From Quisquiliibacterium sp. (GTDB taxonomy: Bacteria > Pseudomonadota > Gammaproteobacteria > Burkholderiales > Burkholderiaceae_E): a stretch of 12,026 bases of DNA. The notes beneath the pieces are model-generated. The model did not search any database and was not told where the DNA came from. It saw only the letters and a list, made by a program, of their open reading frames with translations. Below are positions 1-7,507 of this stretch, piece by piece. How positions within the stretch are numbered: position 1 is the stretch's first letter; the number at the start of each line of letters is the position of its first letter. The stretch spans positions 1 to 12,026 of the forward strand of contig JAURMJ010000325.1 in assembly GCA_030830765.1 (NCBI GenBank), in the 5' to 3' direction. The position numbers were made by a program, and so were the translations under genes.

Positions 1-303
1 GATGTCGATGTGGACGATGCGGGCCCGGGACGCAAAGGCCTCCAGCTTCCCCGTCACCCGGTCGTCAAAGCGCACGCCGACGGCGAGCAGCAGGTCCGCC
101 CGGTCGACGGCGTAGTTGGCGGCGACGGTGCCGTGCATGCCCAGCATGCCCAGGGCCAGCGGGTCGGAGGCGGGGAAGGCGCCCAGCCCCATCAGCGTGG
201 ACGCGACGGGGATGCCGGCCGCCCGCGCGACGCGGCGCAGCTCGTCCGCCGCGTCCACGCACCCGCCGCCGATGTACAGGACGGGGCGGGCCGACGCGCG
301 CAT
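1..303 (-). CDS. Acetohydroxyacid (acetolactate) synthase catalytic subunit, internal fragment
   Basis: Read on the minus strand in the frame whose plus-strand triplets start at base 1, this stretch is open throughout and runs off the left edge. It encodes recognisable pieces of the acetohydroxyacid synthase large subunit, the thiamine-diphosphate enzyme of branched-chain amino acid synthesis: [60 protein letters not shown] and IVHIDI. These belong to the central domain, so both ends of the protein are missing. The endings 'KLEAFASRA' and '[12 protein letters not shown]' resemble plastid enzymes of plants and green algae more than bacterial IlvB or IlvG; that is from memory of the family, and a high-GC bacterial source is not excluded. 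GC is about 76% by hand count and codon third positions are nearly all G or C, unlike the rest of the window. Homology fades at about bases 289-303, where nodI begins. Probably foreign to this genome. Confidence 0.85.
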   Translation of the reverse strand, partial: MRASARPVLYIGGGCVDAADELRRVARAAGIPVASTLMGLGAFPASDPLALGMLGMHGTVAANYAVDRADLLLAVGVRFDDRVTGKLEAFASRARIVHIDI

Positions 304-312
304 CCAGACGCT
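286..312. other. Putative chimeric junction between AHAS fragment and nodI
   Basis: On the left, the minus-strand acetohydroxyacid synthase frame matches its family up to the RPVLY codons (274-288) and perhaps a few residues further. On the right, the plus-strand nodI frame is convincing from the LSGGM codons (311-325) and plausible from about 290. Both frames can claim about 290-300, a GC-rich stretch, so the exact breakpoint cannot be placed and may sit in a short shared sequence. Neither gene has a start or stop here, and GC falls from about 76% to about 57% across the boundary. Confidence 0.7.
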
Positions 313-823
313 GTCCGGGGGAATGAAGCGCCGGCTGACGCTTGCCCGCGCCTTGGTGAACGACCCCCAGGTGCTCTTTTTGGATGAACCGACGACAGGA
401 CTGGATCCGCAAGCACGGCATCTCATTTGGGACCGTCTGCGCAGATTGCTCAGCCTGGGCAAGACCATCCTGCTGACGACGCATTTCATGGAGGAGGCGG
501 AAAGACTTTGCAGTCGGATCCAGATCATGGATCGAGGAAAGATGATTGCTGTTGATTCGCCTCAGGCAATGATCCAACGTGAGATTGAGCCAACCGTCGT
601 CGAAGTCACCGGCGAGCGTGCCTTGGTTTGGGGGCGAGATACGACCCAACATGGGCTGGCTGCGCGCGTCGAAGTGGTCGGCGAAACGGTGTTTGCCTAC
701 TGTCACGATGCCGGAGCGTTGATCGGAGAAATCCGAAGCAAGCCTGGACTGCGTTATCTGCAACGACCCGCCAATCTCGAGGATGTATTCCTGAAACTGA
801 CAGGACGGGATCTGCGTGACTGA
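290..823 (+). CDS. nodI: NodI-like ABC transporter ATP-binding protein, 3' part only
   Basis: This is the C-terminal half of an ABC-type ATPase that would power export with the membrane protein encoded next to it. Visible motifs are the ABC signature LSGGM (311-325), the Walker B and D-loop segment [13 protein letters not shown] (371-409) and the switch histidine in [13 protein letters not shown] (His codon 482-484), followed by a variable C-terminal domain. The wording, with [10 protein letters not shown] after Walker B, is that of the NodI/DrrA subfamily of ABC-2 exporters. Walker A and the Q-loop are missing because the sequence left of about base 290 belongs to a different gene. An ATG at 116 opens the same frame, but bases 116-289 are the antisense of the synthase fragment and carry no ABC homology. 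The stop overlaps the nodJ start by 8 bases, as expected for a coupled pair. Non-rhizobial bacteria carry such genes without a nodulation role; the substrate is unknown. Confidence 0.85.
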   Translation, partial: ADARIQTLSGGMKRRLTLARALVNDPQVLFLDEPTTGLDPQARHLIWDRLRRLLSLGKTILLTTHFMEEAERLCSRIQIMDRGKMIAVDSPQAMIQREIEPTVVEVTGERALVWGRDTTQHGLAARVEVVGETVFAYCHDAGALIGEIRSKPGLRYLQRPANLEDVFLKLTGRDLRD

Positions 824-1673
824 GCGAGGCAAGTACGCTGGGCAAGACGATGATGCCCGACCTGGCGCTCAAGCCATGGTCGGCGATGCGATCGCGGGAT
901 CGGCAATGAAGGGTTTTTCAAAACCCGGCTTTCTTCCGGTCTACCTACGGAACCTGCTCGTCTGGCGCAGACTGGCGCGCGCGAGCCTTCTTGCCAACAT
1001 TGCGGATCCTCTGATCATGCTGATCGCTTTCGGCTATGGATTAGGGAGCCTGATCCCCGATGTGAAAGGCATCCCGTACATCGTCTATCTGGCAGGCGGA
1101 ACAGTCTGCATGAGCGCCGCGATGTCAGCCAGTTTCGAATCCCTCTACTCCGCGTTTTCGCGTATGCATGTTCAGCGTACCTGGGAGGCGATCATCAATA
1201 CGCCGGTGCGATTGTCTGATGTCTTGATGGCGGAATGGCTCTGGGCGGCAAGCAAGGCGAGCTTCTCGGGCTTGGCGATCCTCATCGTGATCTTCGTGCT
1301 GGGGCTCTCCCGCGAACCGACCATGCTGCTGGCGATCCCGGTCATTATGCTGGCTGGGCTCGTGTTCGCCGGAATTGGTCTCTGCTTCAACGCGTTGGCT
1401 CAGGGTTACGATTTCTTCACTTACTACTTCACCCTGTTTCTGACGCCGATGATTTTCGTGTCGGGCACCTACTATCCTGTCGAGCAGTTGCCGGACTGGC
1501 TGGGCCGGATCTCTGCGGTGTTACCGCTGACCGCGGCCGTTGAACTGGCAAGACCCCTGGTACTTGGCAGAATGCCCGAGAATTCATTGACCAATCTGCT
1601 GCTGCTGACGGCCTATGCGGGGGGGGCCTATCTGTTGGCCTTACGCCTGACGCTTCGCCGATTCAATACCTGA
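816..1673 (+). CDS. nodJ: NodJ-like ABC-2 type transporter permease
   Basis: A polytopic inner-membrane protein of the ABC-2 permease family, partner of the NodI ATPase upstream. After an N-terminal basic segment (NLLVWRRLARASLLANIADP) come hydrophobic stretches consistent with six membrane spans, including MLLAIPVIMLAGLVFAGIGL and the ABC-2 motif region around FLTPMIFVSGTYYPVEQLP before the last spans. It ends in a short basic tail, LRLTLRRFNT. The GTG at 816 overlaps the nodI stop in GTGACTGA, which favours translational coupling and gives 285 residues. An in-frame ATG at 906 gives 255 residues, closer to the usual length of about 260, and the 30 residues between the two look unlike the family, so 906 may be the true start. 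Substrate not predictable: relatives export lipo-oligosaccharides or drugs. cutA follows after 13 bases. Confidence 0.85.
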   Translation: MTERGKYAGQDDDARPGAQAMVGDAIAGSAMKGFSKPGFLPVYLRNLLVWRRLARASLLANIADPLIMLIAFGYGLGSLIPDVKGIPYIVYLAGGTVCMSAAMSASFESLYSAFSRMHVQRTWEAIINTPVRLSDVLMAEWLWAASKASFSGLAILIVIFVLGLSREPTMLLAIPVIMLAGLVFAGIGLCFNALAQGYDFFTYYFTLFLTPMIFVSGTYYPVEQLPDWLGRISAVLPLTAAVELARPLVLGRMPENSLTNLLLLTAYAGGAYLLALRLTLRRFNT

Positions 1674-1686
1674 TTTAGCGATTGAG

Positions 1687-2040
1687 ATGGCCACCATGAC
1701 GGGCAAGGATGAACAGGACCGGCAAGACGCGATCCTGCTGCTCATTTCAAACGCCCCCGACGAAGATCAAGCCGAACGCATTGCGCTGGCGCTTGTGAAC
1801 GAGGGGTTGGCTGCCTGCGTGAACATCCTTGCCCGATGCCGCTCCGTCTATCGTTGGAACAATGCCATCGAACATGCCGATGAGGTTCCAATGCTGATCA
1901 AGACGCGCGTGTCGAAATACGGAGCGCTTCAGACTCGCTTTTGCGAGTTGCATCCGTATGCGGTACCGGAACTGATTGCTTTGCCGATCGCGCAGGCACT
2001 GCCCGAATACGCAAGCTGGGTTCTCGCGCAAACGCGTTGA
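1687..2040 (+). CDS. cutA: CutA1 divalent-cation tolerance family protein
   Basis: A 117-residue protein of the CutA1 family, small trimeric proteins with a PII-like ferredoxin fold. Family marks are GLAACVNI (residues 40-47), SVYRWNNAIEHADEV (53-67), LIKTR (70-74), the ELHPYAVPELIALPI segment (87-101) and a closing YASWVL. Cys44 and the HPY triplet at 89-91 are in the usual places; Cys51 and Cys86 are further thiols. E. coli CutA is linked to copper tolerance and metal binding, but the cellular role of the family remains unsettled. It follows nodJ by 13 bases on the same strand, so it probably shares the message. A second ATG at 1696 is possible and neither start has a strong Shine-Dalgarno. 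In many betaproteobacteria cutA is followed by dsbD; here the next gene is a convergent corA. Confidence 0.93.
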   Translation: MATMTGKDEQDRQDAILLLISNAPDEDQAERIALALVNEGLAACVNILARCRSVYRWNNAIEHADEVPMLIKTRVSKYGALQTRFCELHPYAVPELIALPIAQALPEYASWVLAQTR

Positions 2041-2077
2041 ACAAGGCGCAGTGCCGCAACTTCGTAAAAAGAGCAGG

Positions 2078-3178
2078 TCAGCCCTGAGCTGGTCTGGCTG
2101 GATCTTCGCTGTTGCGTGACCGCTGCCGTAATCTGCGTGCTGTCAATGCACTGGACGGGTGTTCAATAACGCGTCTGGCTTTGAAGATTCCGATCAGCAG
2201 TACCGCGATTAGTCCCATCAGTCCGATCGTCAACCAGAAACCATAGGGCAGAGCGATCCAGGGCATTGAATCAAAATTCATACCGAAGATTCCGGTAATC
2301 AGCGTCAGCGGCAGGAAGATTGCGGTGATCGCCGTCAGCGCGCGCATGGTCTCGTTGGTGCGGTGGGCAGTCATCGAAAAATGCAACTGCACGGCAGTTT
2401 CAATCGAGTCTTGCAGCCTGCGCACGTGATTGAGAACACGATTGATGTGCTCGACAACATTACTGGCACGTACCCGCTGCGCGTCGGAGAGCGCGGCGCT
2501 GGTGCCGGCATCGGGGCCGGGTTCGGCGCGCTCGTCGATCCAGTTGCGCAGTGCATCGAGTTGCTCTTCGCACAACTGCTCAAGCTTGCGCATTTCGCTG
2601 CGGGCTTCAAGCAGTTCATGCCATTGGCGAAAGCTGCGACGAGAATCCAGCAGCCTTCGCTGCCAGCGTTCAAGCTGTTCAGTCATCGGCTGGCGCAGCT
2701 CCAGATAGCGATCCACCATCCCGTTGAGAAGGCGAAGCATCAGATCTTCCGGGTGAGCCGGAAAGCGTTGCCGTGTCGGGCTCTGCGAGATAAGCCGCTG
2801 TTGAAGTGCGGGAACCGTACGGCTATCCGGCGGGCGGACAGTCACCAGGCAGCCTGGCATCACAAAGAAAATCGTCGGGCGTGTTCGTGCCCGAATCGTG
2901 TTCGATTCGGCCGGCTGCTCTGGTTCGACTGCCAGTCCTCGAAAGACGATCATTTCGTAAGTCTGCGTCGAATCGAAGTACGAGGGGTGGTTACGGTTTT
3001 CCGCATCCAACAGGTGGTCTTCGAAGACGGTAATACCGGTCAGGTTCTGCACCGGTTCAACCCATTCGCGCGCCTGCTCGTAGAGACAATCCAACCAGAC
3101 CAGCTCACCGTCGGCCAGGGTCTCGGGGATCTGGTCGATCAGGCGAGCCGAATCACCTTTGATCAGCAGGGCCTGCAT
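2078..3178 (-). CDS. corA: CorA-family magnesium/divalent metal transporter
   Basis: Inner-membrane channel of the CorA (MIT) family, normally a pentamer that takes up Mg2+ or other divalent cations. The large N-terminal part is soluble and rich in charged helices, forming the cytoplasmic funnel. Near the C-terminus are two membrane spans: the first, AITAIFLPLTLITGIFGMNF, ends in the family's GMN signature, and the second runs through FWLTIGLMGLIAVLLIGIFK. A basic tail follows, as expected for a cytoplasmic C-terminus. The start chosen, ATG at 3178, gives 366 residues opening MQALLIKGD. The frame stays open upstream to 3253, adding 25 residues, but that would overlap the end of hemB and look unlike the family. 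It lies 40 bases downstream of hemB on the same strand, so cotranscription is likely. It converges on cutA with 37 bases between stops and no convincing terminator. Confidence 0.9.
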   Translation of the reverse strand: MQALLIKGDSARLIDQIPETLADGELVWLDCLYEQAREWVEPVQNLTGITVFEDHLLDAENRNHPSYFDSTQTYEMIVFRGLAVEPEQPAESNTIRARTRPTIFFVMPGCLVTVRPPDSRTVPALQQRLISQSPTRQRFPAHPEDLMLRLLNGMVDRYLELRQPMTEQLERWQRRLLDSRRSFRQWHELLEARSEMRKLEQLCEEQLDALRNWIDERAEPGPDAGTSAALSDAQRVRASNVVEHINRVLNHVRRLQDSIETAVQLHFSMTAHRTNETMRALTAITAIFLPLTLITGIFGMNFDSMPWIALPYGFWLTIGLMGLIAVLLIGIFKARRVIEHPSSALTARRLRQRSRNSEDPARPAQG

Positions 3179-3218
3179 TATCGAGGTGCCGGTGGGATTT
3201 GCGTCGACAAACGGCGCG

Positions 3219-4292
<1,074 letters not shown>

Positions 4293-4327
4293 CTAGGGCA
4301 GCTGAATAAATGTCCGAATGCTTTGTC

Positions 4328-4981
4328 TCAATCTGATCGGGATTCCGGTGCAGTCGTTTCATCCGGGCTCTGCTCGCTGCCGAGTAGAGCCTCGATAGCC
4401 GTTCGGGCCTGCTCAATACCCATCCGGCCCGTGGCGGAAAACGTGATGACCATGTTATTACTCTCGGGGCGAAGTTGAGCAAGTTCAGTCTCGACATTGC
4501 GCTGCGCTTCACGGCGTTGCGTCAGCCCAAGCTTGTCGCTCTTGGTGAGAAGGATCACCAGAGGCATCGTGGGGCCAACCCAACCAATCAGGCGCCTGTC
4601 CAGGTCGGTGAGCAAGCGGCGGCAGTCGATTGCCAAGACCAGGCCCCGCAGCTCTGCGCGCTTGCCCAGGTAACGACCGGCCAGCGCATCCCACTCACTG
4701 CGCACGGACAATGGCGCAACTGCGTAACCGTACCCGGGTGTATCGACCAGATAGGCACTGGGTTCGTCAGCTGGACCAATCGCAAAGTAGTTCAAAGCCT
4801 GTGTTCGACCGGGAGTGCGGCTCGAAAAGGCGAGTCGCCTGCGTTGGCACAGGACATTGATTGCTGTTGACTTGCCTGAGTTAGATCGACCTGCGAAGGC
4901 GATTTCGGTCAGGCCAGTGCGGGGCAACTGCTGCAACTTGGCCACAGTTGTGTGAAATCTGGCGGAGAGAAGAATTGACAT
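4328..4981 (-). CDS. engB: Ribosome biogenesis GTP-binding protein EngB (YsxC/YihA)
   Basis: A 217-residue TRAFAC-class GTPase required for assembly of the large ribosomal subunit. GTPase motifs appear in order: G1 P-loop GRSNSGKST (31-39), G2 region TPGRTQ (56-61), G3 DTPGYG (80-85), G4 TKSDKL (146-151) and a G5-like FSATGRMG near the C-terminus. The tail after about residue 200 is acidic and low in complexity and may be disordered. The start ATG at 4981 is preceded by AAGGAG (minus strand, bases 4993-4998), 11 bases away, which is long but usable. It is divergent from the cytochrome c4 gene with 79 bases between starts, so both promoters must fit there. It is first in the engB-hemB-corA run. 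Confidence 0.97.
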   Translation of the reverse strand: MSILLSARFHTTVAKLQQLPRTGLTEIAFAGRSNSGKSTAINVLCQRRRLAFSSRTPGRTQALNYFAIGPADEPSAYLVDTPGYGYAVAPLSVRSEWDALAGRYLGKRAELRGLVLAIDCRRLLTDLDRRLIGWVGPTMPLVILLTKSDKLGLTQRREAQRNVETELAQLRPESNNMVITFSATGRMGIEQARTAIEALLGSEQSPDETTAPESRSD

Positions 4982-4996
4982 TCAGTGAGGCGCTCC

Positions 4997-5022
4997 TTGA
5001 TACGCCGCCTCTATTGTAGAAT
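4997..5022 (+). promoter_or_regulatory. Weak candidate sigma-70 promoter for cytochrome c4
   Basis: In the 79-base divergent gap between engB and the cytochrome c4 gene, TTGATA (4997-5002) and TAGAAT (5017-5022) resemble -35 and -10 boxes, but the spacer is only 14 bases. The -10 box is preceded directly by TG. The -35 box overlaps the engB ribosome-binding site on the other strand. Treat as a candidate only. Confidence 0.25.
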
Positions 5023-5060
5023 TAATAGTTTGCTCGAACCCTGAAATCTGCGAGATCGAA

Positions 5061-5720
5061 ATGATCGGAGTCGAAATATCCGGTGCGGCGTGGTTGCGCC
5101 GTTCCATCATCGTGATGTCAATGTTTGCTGCCGGCGCAGTCTGGGCGCAGTCGGCCCCGGCGAAAGTAGACCCTGCAAAAGGCGCGACGATTGCCGCGCA
5201 AGTCTGTGCGGCCTGCCACGCAGCCGATGGCAACAGTACAGCGCCTGCCAATCCCAAACTGGCGGGACAGCATGCAGACTACCTTTACAAACAGTTGAAA
5301 AACTTCAAGGTACAGCCTGGTGCCAAGCAGGCTGAGCGGGCCAATGCTGTGATGGCAGCCTTCGTCGCCCCGCTGTCCGACGCGGACATGCGCAATCTGG
5401 CCGCTCACTTTTCGATGCAGACGCTCAAGCCCTCCGCTGCGCGCAACAAGGATATTGTCGAACTCGGTCAGCGCATTTATCGGGGCGGCATTCCTGCGAA
5501 GAACGTGCCGGCCTGCGCTGGCTGCCACAGCCCGAACGGTGCTGGCCTTCCGGCCCAGTACCCGATGCTCAGCGGTCAGTTCGCGGAGTACACGCAGTCC
5601 CAAATGATCGGTTTTCGGCAGGGAACGCGCAAGAACGCTCCTCGGATGTCTGCAATCGCAGCACGTCTGTCGGACGAGGAAATCCAGGCGGTTTCCGACT
5701 ACATCGCCGGTCTTCGCTGA
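5061..5720 (+). CDS. Periplasmic diheme cytochrome c4
   Basis: A soluble or membrane-associated periplasmic electron carrier with two class I cytochrome c domains, typically feeding terminal oxidases. The 219-residue precursor has a Sec signal: arginines 13-14, hydrophobic IIVMSMFAAGAVWA, probable cleavage after Ala29. Haem sites are CAACH (49-53) and CAGCH (152-156), one per domain. Met98 and Met196 are the likely axial ligands, each followed by a helix of the type LSDADMRNLAAHF or LSDEEIQAVSDYIAGL. The duplicated halves and the total length match the cytochrome c4 family. The ATG at 5061 gives a good signal peptide; in-frame ATGs at 5115 and 5121 would cut into it. A structured 3' region and a strong terminator follow. 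In several betaproteobacteria the next genes are ccsBA (resBC) for haem attachment; they are not here. Confidence 0.95.
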   Translation: MIGVEISGAAWLRRSIIVMSMFAAGAVWAQSAPAKVDPAKGATIAAQVCAACHAADGNSTAPANPKLAGQHADYLYKQLKNFKVQPGAKQAERANAVMAAFVAPLSDADMRNLAAHFSMQTLKPSAARNKDIVELGQRIYRGGIPAKNVPACAGCHSPNGAGLPAQYPMLSGQFAEYTQSQMIGFRQGTRKNAPRMSAIAARLSDEEIQAVSDYIAGLR

Positions 5721-5726
5721 GAAATC

Positions 5727-5760
5727 GTCGCGGGGATCCACAAGGTTCCCGGCTTGCGAC
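5727..5760 (+). other. Imperfect RNA hairpin in the cytochrome c4 3' region
   Basis: An outer stem GTCGC (5727-5731) pairs with GCGAC (5756-5760). Inside it GGGA and CC (5733-5736, 5738-5739) pair with GG and TCCC (5744-5745, 5747-5750) around an ACAA loop, with one T-T mismatch and an asymmetric bulge. It begins 6 bases after the cytochrome c4 stop codon and lies about 47 bases before the intrinsic terminator. Pairing was worked out by eye; function unknown. Confidence 0.45.
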
Positions 5761-5806
5761 AATCAGTTGAGAGGCTCCATTCCTTGCTTCTGGTGCTGAG
5801 TGATCG

Positions 5807-5830
5807 CGGGGCCGCTGGCCCCGTTTTTCT
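5807..5830 (+). terminator. Rho-independent terminator after cytochrome c4
   Basis: A perfect 7-bp GC-rich stem, CGGGGCC (5807-5813) pairing with GGCCCCG (5817-5823) around a 3-base GCT loop, is followed at once by TTTTTCTTT. It lies 86 bases past the cytochrome c4 stop on the same strand, so it should end that message before msrP. This is the only convincing intrinsic terminator in the window. Confidence 0.88.
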
Positions 5831-5918
5831 TTATGCACTCAGAACAAAGCAGTGCTTCCCTCGTGATTCAGTGTTGCGGTAAGGTACCGGCATAGCAGTC
5901 GACGCACAGGCATTGAAC

Positions 5919-5923
5919 AGGAG
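5919..5923 (+). promoter_or_regulatory. Ribosome-binding site fixing the msrP GTG start
   Basis: AGGAG lies 5 bases before the GTG at 5929. It is one of the clearest Shine-Dalgarno sequences in the window and decides for this GTG over later ATG codons, which would remove the twin-arginine signal. Confidence 0.8.
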
Positions 5924-5928
5924 AAAAC

Positions 5929-6888
5929 GTGACGCTGATACGCAGAGTGCAGCCTTCAGAGCCGCTGCCATCGGAGATCACGCCACCTGAGGTTTTCAAC
6001 CGCAGGCGGCAACTGCTGGCAATGGCTGGTGTCACGCCGGCGTTGGCCTGGGGCACGGCAGGGCATGCGCAACGTGTCTTGCCGGACAAGCTGCAGACCC
6101 AACCAAGCCGTTTTTCCGTTGGCGAGACACCGACGCCCTACAAGGATGTTACGTCCTATAACAACTTCTACGAATTCGGGACTGACAAGGACGACCCGGC
6201 GCGCTATGCGCACACGCTGAAGGTACGCCCCTGGACGGTCGCGGTTGAAGGTGAGGTTCGTAAACCGCGGGTGTTCGACATTGACGAACTGCTGCGGCTC
6301 AGTGCGCTTGAAGAGCGGGTCTATCGGCTGCGCTGCGTTGAAGGCTGGTCGATGGTGATCCCCTGGGTCGGCTATTCGCTCTCCGAGCTGATTCGTCGCG
6401 TCGAACCGACCGGCAATGCGAAGTTCATCGAATTCACGACGCTAGCCGATCCTGCACAAATGCCGGGAGTCTCCTCCCGGGTTCTTGACTGGCCCTATGT
6501 TGAGGGTCTGCGCCTGGACGAGGCGAATCATCCACTGACGCTTTTGACGCTGGGGCTCTACGGTGAAGTGCTGCCTAAGCAGAACGGTGCGCCAGTAAGG
6601 ATCGTCGTTCCATGGAAGTACGGTTTCAAGAGCGGCAAGTCGATCGTGAAAATCCGGTTTGTTGAAAAGCAACCCATCAGCAGCTGGACGCGCGCTATTC
6701 CGCGTGAATACGGCTTCTATTCGAACGTCAATCCGCAGGTGAATCATCCGCGCTGGTCGCAGGCTACCGAGCGTCCGATCGGCAGCGGCAGCTTTCTGCA
6801 GCGCAAGCGGCCGACGCTGATGTTCAACGGATATGCTGATCAGGTTGCGTCGCTGTACGCGGGCATGGATCTGCGCAAATTCTTCTGA
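5929..6888 (+). CDS. msrP: Protein-methionine-sulfoxide reductase catalytic subunit MsrP (YedY)
   Basis: Periplasmic molybdopterin enzyme of the sulfite oxidase fold that reduces methionine sulfoxide in envelope proteins damaged by oxidants such as hypochlorous acid. The 319-residue precursor carries a twin-arginine export signal, [11 protein letters not shown] (24-34), with probable cleavage near GHA-Q (47/48), consistent with export of a cofactor-loaded folded protein. The molybdenum-ligating cysteine is Cys136 in [11 protein letters not shown]. The segment [17 protein letters not shown] (75-91) is diagnostic for the YedY group, and [16 protein letters not shown] is another conserved stretch. 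Start is GTG at 5929, supported by AGGAG. It is followed directly by msrQ, its haem partner, whose reading frame overlaps the msrP stop. The 98 bases between the terminator upstream and this start should hold the promoter, but I cannot pick one out. Confidence 0.96.
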   Translation: MTLIRRVQPSEPLPSEITPPEVFNRRRQLLAMAGVTPALAWGTAGHAQRVLPDKLQTQPSRFSVGETPTPYKDVTSYNNFYEFGTDKDDPARYAHTLKVRPWTVAVEGEVRKPRVFDIDELLRLSALEERVYRLRCVEGWSMVIPWVGYSLSELIRRVEPTGNAKFIEFTTLADPAQMPGVSSRVLDWPYVEGLRLDEANHPLTLLTLGLYGEVLPKQNGAPVRIVVPWKYGFKSGKSIVKIRFVEKQPISSWTRAIPREYGFYSNVNPQVNHPRWSQATERPIGSGSFLQRKRPTLMFNGYADQVASLYAGMDLRKFF

Positions 6889-7469
6889 AAGCGTTAAAGC
6901 CTGCAGTTTTCGCCTTATGCCTGCTGCCGCTGATGCGGTTGCTGGCGCTCGCATCGCTTGACCGTCTCGGGGCGAACCCAATCGAATTCATTACCCGCTC
7001 GACCGGAACCTGGGCCCTGGTGCTGCTCTGTGTGACGTTGGCGATCACGCCCCTGCGCAGGCTGACCGGATTGAGCGAGCCACTTCGCGTACGCAGGATG
7101 CTGGGGCTGTTCGCCTTCTTTTACACCTGCCTTCATCTGGTCGTGTTTTTCTGGTTCGACCACTGGTTCGATCTTGCGCAGATGCTGGCCGATGTGCTCG
7201 ACCGCCCTTTCATCTTTTTCGGGATGTGTGCCTTTTTGCTGATGCTGCCGCTTGCTTTGACATCGACCAACGCAATGATCCGTCGGCTGGGGCGACGCTG
7301 GTCCCAGTTGCATCGACTGATCTATCTTGTGGCGACGCTGGCCGTACTGCATCTCTGGTGGCACAAGGCCGGCAAGAACGACCTGGCTGAGCCGATCATC
7401 TACGGCAGCATTGTTGCGATACTGCTGGTCTTCAGACTTTTGATTTTCTGGCGCCGCTACAGCGGCTGA
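6885..7469 (+). CDS. msrQ: Protein-methionine-sulfoxide reductase heme-binding subunit MsrQ (YedZ)
   Basis: Inner-membrane b-type haem protein of the ferric-reductase-like family that passes electrons from the quinone pool or flavin reductase to MsrP. Family marks are [35 protein letters not shown] and the haem-region histidines in [20 protein letters not shown]; about six membrane spans are visible. The first ATG in frame, at 6933, would cut the first span short. The frame continues upstream as [15 protein letters not shown], which matches the expected N-terminus, but contains no ATG, GTG or TTG. The best start is CTG at 6885-6887, overlapping the msrP TGA in CTGA, the arrangement normally seen as ATGA in coupled pairs; this gives 194 residues. 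ATT at 6879 is a weaker alternative, and a sequence error turning ATGA into CTGA cannot be excluded. No Shine-Dalgarno is evident, consistent with coupling. Confidence 0.85.
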   Translation: MKALKPAVFALCLLPLMRLLALASLDRLGANPIEFITRSTGTWALVLLCVTLAITPLRRLTGLSEPLRVRRMLGLFAFFYTCLHLVVFFWFDHWFDLAQMLADVLDRPFIFFGMCAFLLMLPLALTSTNAMIRRLGRRWSQLHRLIYLVATLAVLHLWWHKAGKNDLAEPIIYGSIVAILLVFRLLIFWRRYSG

Positions 7470-7507
7470 TCGGCTATCTGGTTCGATGGAGGCGGGTTTA
7501 ACCGGGG

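Noticed and set aside
65..832. Long minus-strand open frame across the junction and nodI
   Set aside because: Its translation has no family features. It runs antisense to nodI and uses a different frame from the real synthase fragment.
2041..2100. Possible terminator between cutA and corA (minus-strand CAGG/CCTG stem before a T-run)
   Set aside because: Only a 4-bp stem, separated from the T-run by three bases and overlapping the end of corA; too weak to call.
5118..5762. 214-codon minus-strand open frame opposite cytochrome c4
   Set aside because: Antisense of a gene with two CxxCH sites and a signal peptide; no motif of its own.
5835..5855. GCACT...AGTGC inverted repeat downstream of the terminator
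   Set aside because: Five-base arms with an 11-base loop are expected by chance and no promoter or gene feature lines up with it.
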